Shown: in pieces, positions 16,460-24,251 of the stretch
How the letters are laid out: each line of letters opens with the position of its first letter
How positions within the stretch are numbered: position 1 is the stretch's first letter
Source of the DNA: CAVPNY01 sp963706905
GTDB taxonomy: Bacteria; Chloroflexota; Anaerolineae; Anaerolineales; UBA4823
Reading direction: 5' to 3'
NCBI GenBank assembly: GCA_963706905.1
Contig: CAVPNY010000018.1
Span: 248,001-312,000 of the forward strand
Length of the DNA stretch: 64,000 nt
Made by a program: the position numbers and the translations under genes
The notes under the pieces: model-generated
What the model was told of the DNA's origin: nothing
The model's input: only the letters and a program-made list of their open reading frames with translations
Database searches by the model: none

Positions 16460-18511
16460 CTACTTGGTGTAGATAAACTTAGCCACGTTCGGATCGTCAA
16501 CATTGTCACGCGTGATCACCACATAGCCGGTGGGGATGCGCTTGGGGATGCTAACCACGCCGTTCAGATAGGCATTGGCCATAATTACCGCCATGTAGCC
16601 CATATCGGCTGGGATTTGGGCGATGGCCATGTCGACCACGCCGGCGCGCAACTGCTCGATGGCAGTCTCAGTGGCGTCGAAGGCGACTACGGAGATCTGG
16701 TCGCCGAGGCCCTGGTTCTGCACCACGGTGCCGGCGCCCTGGGCGGAGAAGACGTTGGTGCCGAAGATGCCGGCCAGGTCAGGCACGCGCTGCAGGGTGG
16801 CTTCAGTCTGGGCCTGAGCCTTGGAGGGGTCATCCTCGTTGTAGTCCACGCCGACCAGCTCGATGTTAGGGTAGTTGGCCAGGGCGCTCTTGCAGCCTTC
16901 TTCGCGCTGGTCAGTGGTGGAGATGCCGGGCTTGACGTTCTGGATGTAGACCTTGCCGGTCTCGCCGATGGCTGCAGCCAGGGCATTGCAGGCGATCTCG
17001 CCGCCCAGGACGTTGTCGGAGCCGATGTAGGAGAGCGGGAAGGTGACCGGGCCGTTGAGGTAGTCGCCATCGCCGATGAAGGTGTCGTTGGTCAGCAGGG
17101 GCAGGCCGGCGTCATAAGCAGCCTGCAGGGGGGCGACCATGGCTTCCTTGTCGACGGGAGCCAGGAAGAGGAAGTCCAGGTCACCGCGGGCGACCATGGC
17201 TTCCAGCATGGGGGTCTGCACGGTGGCGTTCCAGGAGTTTGGGATCTGCACTACCAGCTCGTTGCCGAAGCGGTCGGCCGCCAATTGGGCACCGCGCTGC
17301 ATGGTGAAGTAGAAAGGATCCTGCACGCCAGCCAGGAAGCCGACCTTGCGTCCAGCAGACATGTTTTCGGCGGTGCTCTCACCGGCGGTGTAGATGTACT
17401 TGGCTACGGCGGGATCATCCACGTTATCGGCGGTGATCACCTGATAGCCGGTGGGGATGCGCTTGGGGATGCTGGTTGCGCCATCCAGGTAGGCCATAGC
17501 CATAGAGACCGCCAGATAACCCATGTCATACGGTTTCTGGGCGATGGCCATGTCGACCACGCCGGCGCGCAACTGCTCGATGGCAGTCTCGGTGGCGTCG
17601 AAGGCGACCACGGCGACCTGGTCGCCGAGGCCCTGGTTCTGCACCACGGTGCCGGCGCCCTGGGCGGAGAAGACGTTGGTGCCGAAGATGCCGGCCAGGT
17701 CAGGCACGCGCTGCAGGGTGGCTTCAGTCTGGGCCTGAGCCTTGGAGGGGTCATCCTCGTTGTAGTCCACGCCGACCAGCTCGATGTTAGGGTAGTTGGC
17801 CAGGGCGCTCTTGCAGCCTTCTTCGCGCTGGTCAGTGGTGGAGATGCCGGGCTTGACGTTCTGGATGTAGACCTTGCCGGTCTCGCCGATGGCTGCAGCC
17901 AGGGCATTGCAGGCGATCTCGCCGCCCAGGACGTTGTCGGAGCCGATGTAGGAGAGCGGGAAGGTGACCGGGCCGTTGAGGTAGTCGCCATCGCCGATGA
18001 AGGTGTCGTTGGTCAGCAGGGGCAGGCCGGCGTCATAAGCAGCCTGCAGGGGGGCGACCATGGCTTCCTTGTCGACGGGAGCCAGGAAGAGGAAGTCCAG
18101 GTCACCGCGGGCGACCATGGCTTCCAGCATGGGGGTCTGCACGGTGGCGTTCCAGGAGTTTGGGATCTGCACTACCAGCTCGACACCCAGGTCAGCCGCG
18201 GCCTGAGCTGCGCCGCGCTGCATGGTGAAGTAGAAAGGATCCTGCACGCCAGCCAGGAAGCCGATCTTGATTGCACCGGTTTCTGCGGGCGGTTCCGTGG
18301 GTTCTGCCGCGGGCGGTTCAGTGGCTTCAACCGGTGGTTCTGTGGGTTCTGCCGCGGGCGGTTCTGTGGCTTCGACTGGTGCTTCTGTAACTTCAGGGGC
18401 TGCCGGTTCGGTCGCCTGGGGGGCTTGTGTTGCAGTCGGGGCGCAGGCAGCCAGCAACATAGAAAGCACGACTGTCAGGCTCATCAGGGTAAATAAGATT
18501 TTCTTACTCAT
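16460..18511 (-). CDS. Sugar-binding lipoprotein with two tandem, nearly identical periplasmic-binding domains
   Basis: The 683-residue protein has a lipoprotein signal ending L-L-A-A-C, a Glu/Pro/Thr repeat linker (residues about 25-75), then two type I periplasmic-binding domains with a period of 307 residues. Each begins GFLAGVQDPFYFTMQRG and has ALAAAIGETGKV and the IPKRIPTGY ending. Normal relatives have one such domain. The middle of the two copies is identical at protein and DNA level (16698-17261 versus 17619-18182), while the first helix and the last 60 or so residues differ. It is the first gene of the lyxose-type import operon. A misassembly of two paralogues is possible but the linker reads naturally. 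Confidence 0.88.
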   Translation of the reverse strand: MSKKILFTLMSLTVVLSMLLAACAPTATQAPQATEPAAPEVTEAPVEATEPPAAEPTEPPVEATEPPAAEPTEPPAETGAIKIGFLAGVQDPFYFTMQRGAAQAAADLGVELVVQIPNSWNATVQTPMLEAMVARGDLDFLFLAPVDKEAMVAPLQAAYDAGLPLLTNDTFIGDGDYLNGPVTFPLSYIGSDNVLGGEIACNALAAAIGETGKVYIQNVKPGISTTDQREEGCKSALANYPNIELVGVDYNEDDPSKAQAQTEATLQRVPDLAGIFGTNVFSAQGAGTVVQNQGLGDQVAVVAFDATETAIEQLRAGVVDMAIAQKPYDMGYLAVSMAMAYLDGATSIPKRIPTGYQVITADNVDDPAVAKYIYTAGESTAENMSAGRKVGFLAGVQDPFYFTMQRGAQLAADRFGNELVVQIPNSWNATVQTPMLEAMVARGDLDFLFLAPVDKEAMVAPLQAAYDAGLPLLTNDTFIGDGDYLNGPVTFPLSYIGSDNVLGGEIACNALAAAIGETGKVYIQNVKPGISTTDQREEGCKSALANYPNIELVGVDYNEDDPSKAQAQTEATLQRVPDLAGIFGTNVFSAQGAGTVVQNQGLGDQISVVAFDATETAIEQLRAGVVDMAIAQIPADMGYMAVIMANAYLNGVVSIPKRIPTGYVVITRDNVDDPNVAKFIYTK
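16698..18182. repeat. Direct repeat of 564 bp (period 921 bp) inside the binding-protein gene
   Basis: Bases 16698-17261 and 17619-18182 are identical as far as I can see by eye, including third codon positions. The offset is 921 bases, exactly 307 codons, so frame is kept. Flanking parts of the two domains have diverged. This argues for recent gene conversion or a very recent duplication with selection on the flanks. Confidence 0.85.
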
Positions 18512-18584
18512 GTCCTTCTTCTCCTTAATAAGGAATTGGGAATTGATCGATCTGGGAACACACGTTGCACAAAGGGGGTAGGAA

Positions 18585-18619
18585 ATAGATCGAGGAGGAC
18601 CTCCTTTCGTAGGATCTAT
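18585..18619 (-). promoter_or_regulatory. Hairpin in the leader of the sugar operon
   Basis: ATAGATC (18585-18591) pairs with GATCTAT (18613-18619) and AGGAGG with CCTCCT inside, in the roughly 200-base leader between the operon promoter and the binding-protein start. It could be an mRNA-stabilising structure. I see no known riboswitch. Confidence 0.4.
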
Positions 18620-18717
18620 GATTGATCAGTCGCTCACTCGCGATAGGCATCCTGTGGACAATAAATCAGGCTACACAGGAGACCCCGCTCCACTCCCAGA
18701 AGGAGTGAATTAACATC

Positions 18718-18746
18718 ATATTAACATATTCAAGGCTTAATGTCAA
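18718..18746 (-). promoter_or_regulatory. Sigma70-type promoter of the sugar operon
   Basis: On the minus strand TTGACA (18741-18746) is followed by a 17-bp spacer and TAATAT (18718-18723), a near-consensus promoter. Transcription would start near 18711 and run through a 200-base leader into the binding-protein gene. A candidate operator half lies in the spacer. Confidence 0.75.
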
Positions 18747-18822
18747 GTATTATGTTTGAATATGAACAAAATATAAATCAAAATGATTGACTTTTAACAT
18801 TCTGTAGACTATAATATGAACA
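18723..18822. promoter_or_regulatory. Candidate operators for the divergent DeoR-type regulator
   Basis: AACATATTCAA (18723-18733) and TTGAATATGAACA (18756-18768) form an inverted repeat, and AATATGAACA recurs exactly at 18813-18822. The first lies in the spacer of the sugar-operon promoter; the last overlaps the regulator's own -10 box and predicted start. This arrangement would allow the regulator to repress both the operon and itself. TTAACAT also occurs three times in the region. Confidence 0.5.
18787..18815 (+). promoter_or_regulatory. Sigma70-type promoter of the regulator, predicted leaderless
   Basis: TTGACT (18787-18792), a 17-bp spacer and TATAAT (18810-18815) make an almost perfect promoter. 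The predicted transcription start, about 7 bases after the -10 box, coincides with the A of ATG 18822, so the mRNA would have no leader. Confidence 0.8.
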
Positions 18823-20546
18823 TGCCTCTTGTTGAAGAACGCCGCCAACGGATTGTGGCTTTGCTGAGTGAACATGGCTTTCTCTCAGTACGTCAATTGA
18901 GTGAGTTATGCCAGGTCTCTGAAATGACTATCCGGCGCGATCTGGAATATTTGGAGGCTCACAAATTAGCTCAGCGCACTTTCGGCGGCGCGACTTCCTT
19001 GCACACTGCCAGGACTGACCTGGCTGGAGGGGGGTTGGGTAAAGAACTCGCACGATCAGAAGGCAGCCTGGCCGAGCGGCTGGATGTGTTGGTGGCGACT
19101 TCTGTAACCCCTAGTTTTGACCGCTTATTGCTCGAGCGCGTTGGCCGCTCCCAAATTCCGATCATCGCCGAATCTTTACAATTGCCCAACGCCCAAACGA
19201 TGGTTGCGGTGGATAATTTCGTCGCGGCCAGATCCCTGGGGGTTTGGGCGGGCAATTATGCGCGCCAGAATTGGTCTGCTGAGCCGTTTGTCCTGGATTT
19301 GACTTATTTCCTGGCGAACACTCAGGCGCGCAGCCGCGGCTTCATTACCGGCTTGCGAGATGTAATCCCCCAGGCCGACCGAGTGCTCTCGCTCAATGCT
19401 CAATCCCGATTTGACGCCGCATACCAGCTCACGCGGGATGCCCTGCTGGTCCATCCTGAAATCAACCTGGTCTTTGCGATCAACGATGTGGTTGCCTGGG
19501 GAGCCATCCAGGCTTGCCGGGACTTGAACCTGGACCCGGCGCAATTGGTTGTGTTGCCTTTCGGGCTGGAAGGGGATACGCTCAAAGACGCGTTGGTGGC
19601 AGGGCAATATTGCCGGGCTGGGCTGGCGATGTTTCCTGAGCTGGTCGGCCCGGCTTGTGTTGAGGCGGCTATTGCGGCCTATAATCAGGTTCCCTTACCT
19701 GCCGAGCTGATCACCCCGCATGCTGTCCTGACTTCAGAAAACCTGCCCCAGTGGTATCTGCGCAGCGATACCGGTTGGAGGTTCTGTCCAGAATTAGCCC
19801 GGACTGGCGGGCTCATTCCGGTCGAGGTGGAGCATTTTGGCGAGCGGCATGGAGTTGTCATGCCTGGCTGCATCGGGATCATTGTGCCTTTCATGGAACA
19901 CGAGTGGTATCAAAACCTGGTTGCCGCGATGCAGGCGCATGCCGATCACTACCAGATTGAAATTGAGATCGTCGATGTCGATCAGAGCCTGAAAGATGAA
20001 GTTGAGCTCAGCCGCCGGGAGATCGCCCGGACGGCTGCGAATATGGCGGAAAACGGGGATGTGATCCTGATCGATGGCGGTCCCGTGGCGACATACCTGG
20101 CCGAGGCATTGCTCGAAAAGCAGGACTTGACCGTGATCACCAATGCTGTGCCGGTGTTCGATATTCTGCGGGCTCATGCTGAGATTATTTTGATCTCAAC
20201 CGGGGGGGCCTACCGCACCAGCAGCCAGATGCTGGTTGGCCCGACCGCCGAAGGCGCCCTGCGCGAGCTGCGCGCTGATAAAGTCTTCTTACAGGTAGCC
20301 GGGATTACATTCGATTTCGGCCTCTCCCACACCCATATCTCCGAAGTGACAATGAAGCAGGCCATGATCCGCTCGGCGCGCCAGGTGATCTTGCTGGCGG
20401 ATCACACCCTCTTCCAGCAAGAAGCTACCGTCCAGGTAGCGCCTTTGACCGTTGTGGACCAGTTGGTCACCGATGACGCTCTACCTGCCAGCACCCGTCT
20501 GGATCTCTCCAAGCTGGGCATCCAGATTGTCCTGGCGAATGTGTGA
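18822..20546 (+). CDS. DeoR-family regulator with an inserted, apparently permuted sugar-binding domain
   Basis: From ATG 18822 (574 residues) the protein starts PLVEERRQRIVALLSEHGFL, a DeoR winged-helix domain ending at RTFGGAT. A C-terminal DeoR sensor domain (about 390-574) has VILIDGGP, TVITNAVPVFDIL and TGGAYR. Between them lie about 310 residues resembling a type I periplasmic-binding fold: IPIIAES, SLGVWAGNYA, VFAINDVVAWGAIQA. The strand-helix unit that normally opens such a fold (GCIGIIVPFMEHEWYQNLVAAM) comes last, so the module looks circularly permuted. It faces the lyxose-type import operon and probably senses the sugar, its phosphate, or both. An upstream in-frame ATG at 18816 would lie against the -10 box, so I prefer 18822. 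Confidence 0.85.
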   Translation: MPLVEERRQRIVALLSEHGFLSVRQLSELCQVSEMTIRRDLEYLEAHKLAQRTFGGATSLHTARTDLAGGGLGKELARSEGSLAERLDVLVATSVTPSFDRLLLERVGRSQIPIIAESLQLPNAQTMVAVDNFVAARSLGVWAGNYARQNWSAEPFVLDLTYFLANTQARSRGFITGLRDVIPQADRVLSLNAQSRFDAAYQLTRDALLVHPEINLVFAINDVVAWGAIQACRDLNLDPAQLVVLPFGLEGDTLKDALVAGQYCRAGLAMFPELVGPACVEAAIAAYNQVPLPAELITPHAVLTSENLPQWYLRSDTGWRFCPELARTGGLIPVEVEHFGERHGVVMPGCIGIIVPFMEHEWYQNLVAAMQAHADHYQIEIEIVDVDQSLKDEVELSRREIARTAANMAENGDVILIDGGPVATYLAEALLEKQDLTVITNAVPVFDILRAHAEIILISTGGAYRTSSQMLVGPTAEGALRELRADKVFLQVAGITFDFGLSHTHISEVTMKQAMIRSARQVILLADHTLFQQEATVQVAPLTVVDQLVTDDALPASTRLDLSKLGIQIVLANV

Positions 20547-20582
20547 CGACCGAAGGAAAAATATCAAATTAAAAAAATAGAT

Positions 20583-20621
20583 GATGGGGTGTTGTGCGGC
20601 AAATCCGTACAACACCCCATC
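20583..20621. terminator. Bidirectional terminator
   Basis: GATGGGGTGTTGT (20583-20595) pairs exactly with ACAACACCCCATC (20609-20621), followed by TTTTC on the plus strand and, reading the other way, by TCTATTTTTTTAA. It separates the regulator from the convergent secreted-protein gene. Confidence 0.85.
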
Positions 20622-20639
20622 TTTTCATTTGTTCCCTTT

Positions 20640-22700
20640 TCAGTCTTTGAAGCTCATCGGCAAAAACAGGAGTTTCATCAACTTAATCGTAGCGGCCTCG
20701 TAGGCGCCCATGTCGGGCAGCGCTTCGCCGTCGCCATTCCCGTCCAGCGGGCGTGCAACGCCGTCGAGATCGTGGTCGGGCGCAGCCCACAAGGAGGCGG
20801 TATCAATGCAGGGGGAGCCAGACTGCAGGTGGTAGTCGCCATTCGCCGGGTCGACAAACAGTGGATCGGCGTCAATGCTGCCAATTCCGTCCCAGGTGCC
20901 CTGTAAATCCGAGTAGTTCACCTCAGCGGTGCCGGCGCCCTGAACATTCAACCCCCAATCGTTGCCGTACAGGATGCTGTTGTTGATGCTCAGGTGAGCC
21001 GCATCGGGTGGGTTGATCAGCACGCCGCCTGGGCTGCTGGTGATGGTGACATTGAATAGCGTCGCCGGGCCGTTCAGGTGGACTGCCATATCCCCCGGGT
21101 TATCCGCCACCATCACGTTGGTCATGGTCAGGTCCCCCTCGCCAACGCGCACGCCGCCTGCTCCCTGTTTGACCTGATTACCGATGATCTGGCTGTCCTC
21201 GATAATGATTTCTCCCCCACCGATGACCCCTCCTCCGCCCCAGGCGTTGGGGGCGCCGTTCGCCAGGTTGCCGGTGATCAGGCAGTTGCGGATGGTCAGA
21301 GTAGACCCATTCATCTGTACACCGCCCGCCTCATTGCCTGACCCTCCGGTGATGGTAAAGCCGTCCAGGGTGACCACTGCCGCACTATTGGTGACTTTTA
21401 CCACCGGTTCTCCCCAGGTTGGGGGATCGCCGCCCGTGAAGACCGGGTTGGAAAGGGATTTGTCCCAGGTCAGGCCGTCAAACGAGGACGCCAGACCAAT
21501 GGCATAGTTGTTGTCGTACCACATCGAGTAGATATCATCGTAAATATCGTGCTCGACCAGCACCATCGGGTCGGCGACGAAGAATTCATCCCATTCGCCC
21601 GGAGTGCCGCTGAGCACCGGTGCGGCCTGCCGATCCCATTCCAGGCCATCATCTGAAGTGGCAGACCCGATGTGCGCCGCACCCTGGCTCCACAGACTGT
21701 ACCACTGGGTGAATTCTGTTCCTTCTTGCATCACGAAAGGCCGCCACAGCCATTCTTCCCAATCTCGGGAAAACACCGGGTTGCCCGGATCCCACGTTCC
21801 GGTCAGCCCGTCAGTGGAGGTTAAATAAGCGTAATACGGCGCCGCGCCGCTGCCGTCATCACCCAGGGTCATCACAAACAGCTTATATTCTGACCCATCA
21901 TAAATGACGTGCGGGTGCTGCACCCCGACATTGTTCCAGGTTTCACTCCCCGGGCCGATAATCGGATTGCCAGCGTATTTGGTCCAGGTGATCCCATCCG
22001 GTGAGGTGGCGTACCCGATCTGGGCTGGTGTATCGCCGCCAAAACCACCGTACCACATTTGGTATTGTGAGCCGACCTTCAAGACAGTGGCCAGCTCCAT
22101 AAAGCTGTCGTCCCACTCTCCCGGAGCACCCACTGGGAGAACCGGAGTATCTCCATAACGTGTCCAGCTGATCCCATCGGAAGAGGTGGCATAACCGATC
22201 TGGGAAGTCCCGTAGAAATCATAGCCGGTGTACCACATCTTATAGGTATCCCCTTCCAGAAGGATGTATGGATAGCGCACTCCGTATCCATCCCAATCCC
22301 CCGGATCGAAGGGAATCCCTGAACCGTCCAGCGTCGTGGGATAGCTGGCCAGATCGCGGGTCCATCCGGCCGCCTCGTAGCCGCCCTCCAGGGCGACAGA
22401 CAGGTTGACATCCAGGTTTTCCAGGTATGTTCCCTGTGCCACGCGAATGGTATCGCCCTGCTTGGCGCGGGCGGTCAGGGTGTGGGTGATCGTCTGGCAT
22501 GGTGCGGCTTTTGTGCCGCAGGTGGGAGTGTCCGCGCCGCTTGCCTGGTCCACGTGGCGGAAAACTGGCGCAGCCAGCGTTGGGTGAGCTGCCCCCGATC
22601 CAGCCAGCAAGGCCAGGATCAATAAACCAGAGAATACAATGAGCCAGCCCGATGGGTTTGCAGACAGGCCAGGCCGGGTGGAAAAGGTGAAACGGTGCAT
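20640..22700 (-). CDS. Secreted protein: beta-helix with an inserted beta-propeller
   Basis: The 686-residue protein has a signal peptide (charged start MHRFTFS, then a hydrophobic stretch to about residue 45). It opens with beta-helix sequence of the DUF1565 type (GTKAAPCQTITHTLTA, ALEGGYEAAGW, YPTTLDGSG). At LDGSG the helix is interrupted by about 300 residues of five repeats such as IGYATSSDGISWTRYG and MWYGG, a GH43/GH32-like five-bladed propeller. Helix repeats then resume (PVVKVTNSAAVVTLDGFTIT, TLTIRNCLITGN) and finish NGDYHLQSGSPCIDT, DMGAYE. It ends KLLFLPMSFKD. It is probably an extracellular carbohydrate-binding or adhesive protein; I see no clear catalytic residues. ATG 22700 has AAAGGAAAG upstream. 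Confidence 0.75.
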   Translation of the reverse strand: MHRFTFSTRPGLSANPSGWLIVFSGLLILALLAGSGAAHPTLAAPVFRHVDQASGADTPTCGTKAAPCQTITHTLTARAKQGDTIRVAQGTYLENLDVNLSVALEGGYEAAGWTRDLASYPTTLDGSGIPFDPGDWDGYGVRYPYILLEGDTYKMWYTGYDFYGTSQIGYATSSDGISWTRYGDTPVLPVGAPGEWDDSFMELATVLKVGSQYQMWYGGFGGDTPAQIGYATSPDGITWTKYAGNPIIGPGSETWNNVGVQHPHVIYDGSEYKLFVMTLGDDGSGAAPYYAYLTSTDGLTGTWDPGNPVFSRDWEEWLWRPFVMQEGTEFTQWYSLWSQGAAHIGSATSDDGLEWDRQAAPVLSGTPGEWDEFFVADPMVLVEHDIYDDIYSMWYDNNYAIGLASSFDGLTWDKSLSNPVFTGGDPPTWGEPVVKVTNSAAVVTLDGFTITGGSGNEAGGVQMNGSTLTIRNCLITGNLANGAPNAWGGGGVIGGGEIIIEDSQIIGNQVKQGAGGVRVGEGDLTMTNVMVADNPGDMAVHLNGPATLFNVTITSSPGGVLINPPDAAHLSINNSILYGNDWGLNVQGAGTAEVNYSDLQGTWDGIGSIDADPLFVDPANGDYHLQSGSPCIDTASLWAAPDHDLDGVARPLDGNGDGEALPDMGAYEAATIKLMKLLFLPMSFKD

Positions 22701-22902
22701 GGCAGCTTTCCTTTGCTTGTGTGAAGAGTGGATTCGGAAAAGGCACAACTTTGGTCGAGCGGTTTGAGTACCGGTACAAATCACCCCATCAAATACCCAG
22801 TAAGATCACAGATCTTGCCTGTGACAGAATAATTATAGGATAAATCGATCTCAAGATCACTTTACAGCTTTGCAAAGATGGCTAACCGCGTGATGAAAAA
22901 GA

Positions 22903-22929
22903 TCCGCCGGCAGATTAGCTGCCGGCGGA
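22903..22929 (-). terminator. Rho-independent terminator
   Basis: TCCGCCGGCAG (22903-22913) and CTGCCGGCGGA (22919-22929) form an 11-bp GC-rich stem with a five-base loop. On the minus strand it is followed by TCTTTTTC. It ends the small secreted-protein gene whose stop is 31 bases upstream. Confidence 0.8.
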
Positions 22930-22960
22930 CCGAACTGTTATTCAATTTTCTAGGAAAAGA

Positions 22961-23383
22961 TTATTTTACTTTGACCATGATGCGGGGAGTCTGACCAGGG
23001 CCCAGGTTGGCCTGCAAGCGAACTTCCACACCTTCAGGGATCTCTGCGCCACGGATGGTCATGGAGGGGATCAAGCCGCCGCCCAGGGACTGATCGAGAT
23101 AAACGTAGATGTCGTAGGTGCCAGCGGGCAGATTGGTGGTGACGCGATCTTTGAACATGAAGTCTTCGATCGTTGCCAGGTACGCGCCGTCCTTGTAGAT
23201 CACCACGTCGACGGGCAGGTCTTTGGGTAGGTCCAGGGTGCGCCCATTGATATTGTGGTACACAGACACTTTGAAGGTGCCGTCTGCAGCAAGAGCGGAC
23301 TGAAGCGGCAGGGCTAATAAACCGGCGATCACCAGGGCGAAGATCGCCAACAACCAGTTCTTGCGTACTTTCAATGCGTTCAT
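22961..23383 (-). CDS. Small secreted protein of unknown function
   Basis: The 140-residue product has a clear Sec signal peptide (MNALKVRKNWLLAIFALV, cleavage probably after SALAA). The mature 108 residues are predicted mostly beta (FKVSVYHNINGRTLDL, DVVIYKDGAYLATIEDF, AGTYDIYVYLDQ) and look like a small immunoglobulin-like or DUF4397-like domain; I do not recognise the family with confidence. AGGAG 7 bases upstream marks the start. It is monocistronic with its own consensus promoter and terminator, so it is probably well expressed. Confidence 0.7.
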   Translation of the reverse strand: MNALKVRKNWLLAIFALVIAGLLALPLQSALAADGTFKVSVYHNINGRTLDLPKDLPVDVVIYKDGAYLATIEDFMFKDRVTTNLPAGTYDIYVYLDQSLGGGLIPSMTIRGAEIPEGVEVRLQANLGPGQTPRIMVKVK

Positions 23384-23433
23384 GTTTTTTCTCCTGTTTT
23401 TTTAGATATGTTTTCTTACCGTTAATGATCAGC

Positions 23434-23462
23434 ATTATATTGACATGTTCATGATTTGTCAA
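23434..23462 (-). promoter_or_regulatory. Perfect consensus sigma70 promoter with inverted repeat
   Basis: On the minus strand TTGACA (23457-23462), a 17-bp spacer, and TATAAT (23434-23439) match the consensus exactly. TTGACA recurs inverted at the other end of the spacer (TGTCAA), with CATG near the centre, forming a possible operator. The start site would be near 23427, giving a 44-base leader to the gene at 23383. Confidence 0.8.
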
Positions 23463-23619
23463 GATAATATCTATATATTGTACAATTAATGTTTATTAAT
23501 CTTTCAGGGTTTTTGCCAGACTGCCATCTCGTCTGGAAATTTCTTCTTCCATGGTAGCCGAAGCGAGTACAATCGAGTTGCCTGACTACTTGCTGGCAGT
23601 GCAGTCAGGGAGGTTATGC

Positions 23620-24177
23620 ATGCAAACTATCGATTTATCCATTCTTCGCAGGCTGAATTTACCCCGCCTGGGACAGTTGGGTTTTATAGTACAGAGCATT
23701 CCGGACTCTCTGCCAGTTTTCACTGCGCTTTACAAGCTAGACACCTGGTTTGAGCCGCGCTATGCACAACGTGAGTTCGCCGTCGGGGGGGCAGAAATCG
23801 AGCTTGATTTCCAGATCGCCTTTGCCTATTCAGGAAAGGTGCAGGTCGAGCTAGTGCAGGCGCCGCTGGGTGAGAACCTCTATCGGTGGCACCTCGACCA
23901 GGCTGGCGAGGGACTGCATCATCTGGGCTTTTACCTGCCTGAGCTGGATCGGGAGATGGCACTCGTCAGACAACTTGGCTTGCCCGTGATGCTGGAGGGG
24001 CGCCTGAAGACCGCCGGCGGAAGCCGGGCGCGCTTTGCTTACCTGGATACACGCCAGCTATGCGGGATCATCGTGGAGCTGATCGAGGTCAAAACCCTGG
24101 GCGTCAGCCTTCCCCAGACAGATTTCTGGATGAAGATTGGCAGGTTGACTGGAGATGTGCGCTGTGTCTCGATGTAG
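23620..24177 (+). CDS. Glyoxalase/VOC-superfamily protein
   Basis: The 185-residue protein shows two beta-alpha-beta-beta-beta units of the vicinal-oxygen-chelate fold: LGQLGFIVQSIPDSLPVF at the start, VQVELVQAPLGENLY, then HHLGFYLPELDREMALVRQLG and IIVELIEV. The pattern is closest to the methylmalonyl-CoA-epimerase-like Glyoxalase_4 group. The metal ligands cannot be fixed by eye: the second-unit His-His-Leu-Gly is present, but the first-unit His is Gly-Phe. The substrate is unknown. ATG 23620 has GGGAGG 6 bases upstream, better than the upstream in-frame ATG at 23551. It stands alone, ended by a strong hairpin. Confidence 0.65.
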   Translation: MQTIDLSILRRLNLPRLGQLGFIVQSIPDSLPVFTALYKLDTWFEPRYAQREFAVGGAEIELDFQIAFAYSGKVQVELVQAPLGENLYRWHLDQAGEGLHHLGFYLPELDREMALVRQLGLPVMLEGRLKTAGGSRARFAYLDTRQLCGIIVELIEVKTLGVSLPQTDFWMKIGRLTGDVRCVSM

Positions 24178-24191
24178 TGAAATTGGAATTA

Positions 24192-24234
24192 AGCTCACCA
24201 AGGGACAGGCCGAGGCGCTGTCCCTTGGTGAGCT
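24192..24234. terminator. Bidirectional terminator
   Basis: AGCTCACCAAGGGACAG (24192-24208) pairs exactly with CTGTCCCTTGGTGAGCT (24218-24234) around a nine-base loop. It lies between the stops of two convergent genes. The plus side continues AGCTTTG, the minus side TAATTCCAATT. Confidence 0.8.
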
Positions 24235-24251
24235 AGCTTTGTTCGTCGCGG

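Noticed and set aside
16394..18496. A 700-codon plus-strand frame opposite the sugar-binding protein
   Set aside because: It is the reverse of a high-GC duplicated gene, lacks a ribosome site or recognisable domain, and its repeats merely mirror the binding-protein repeats.
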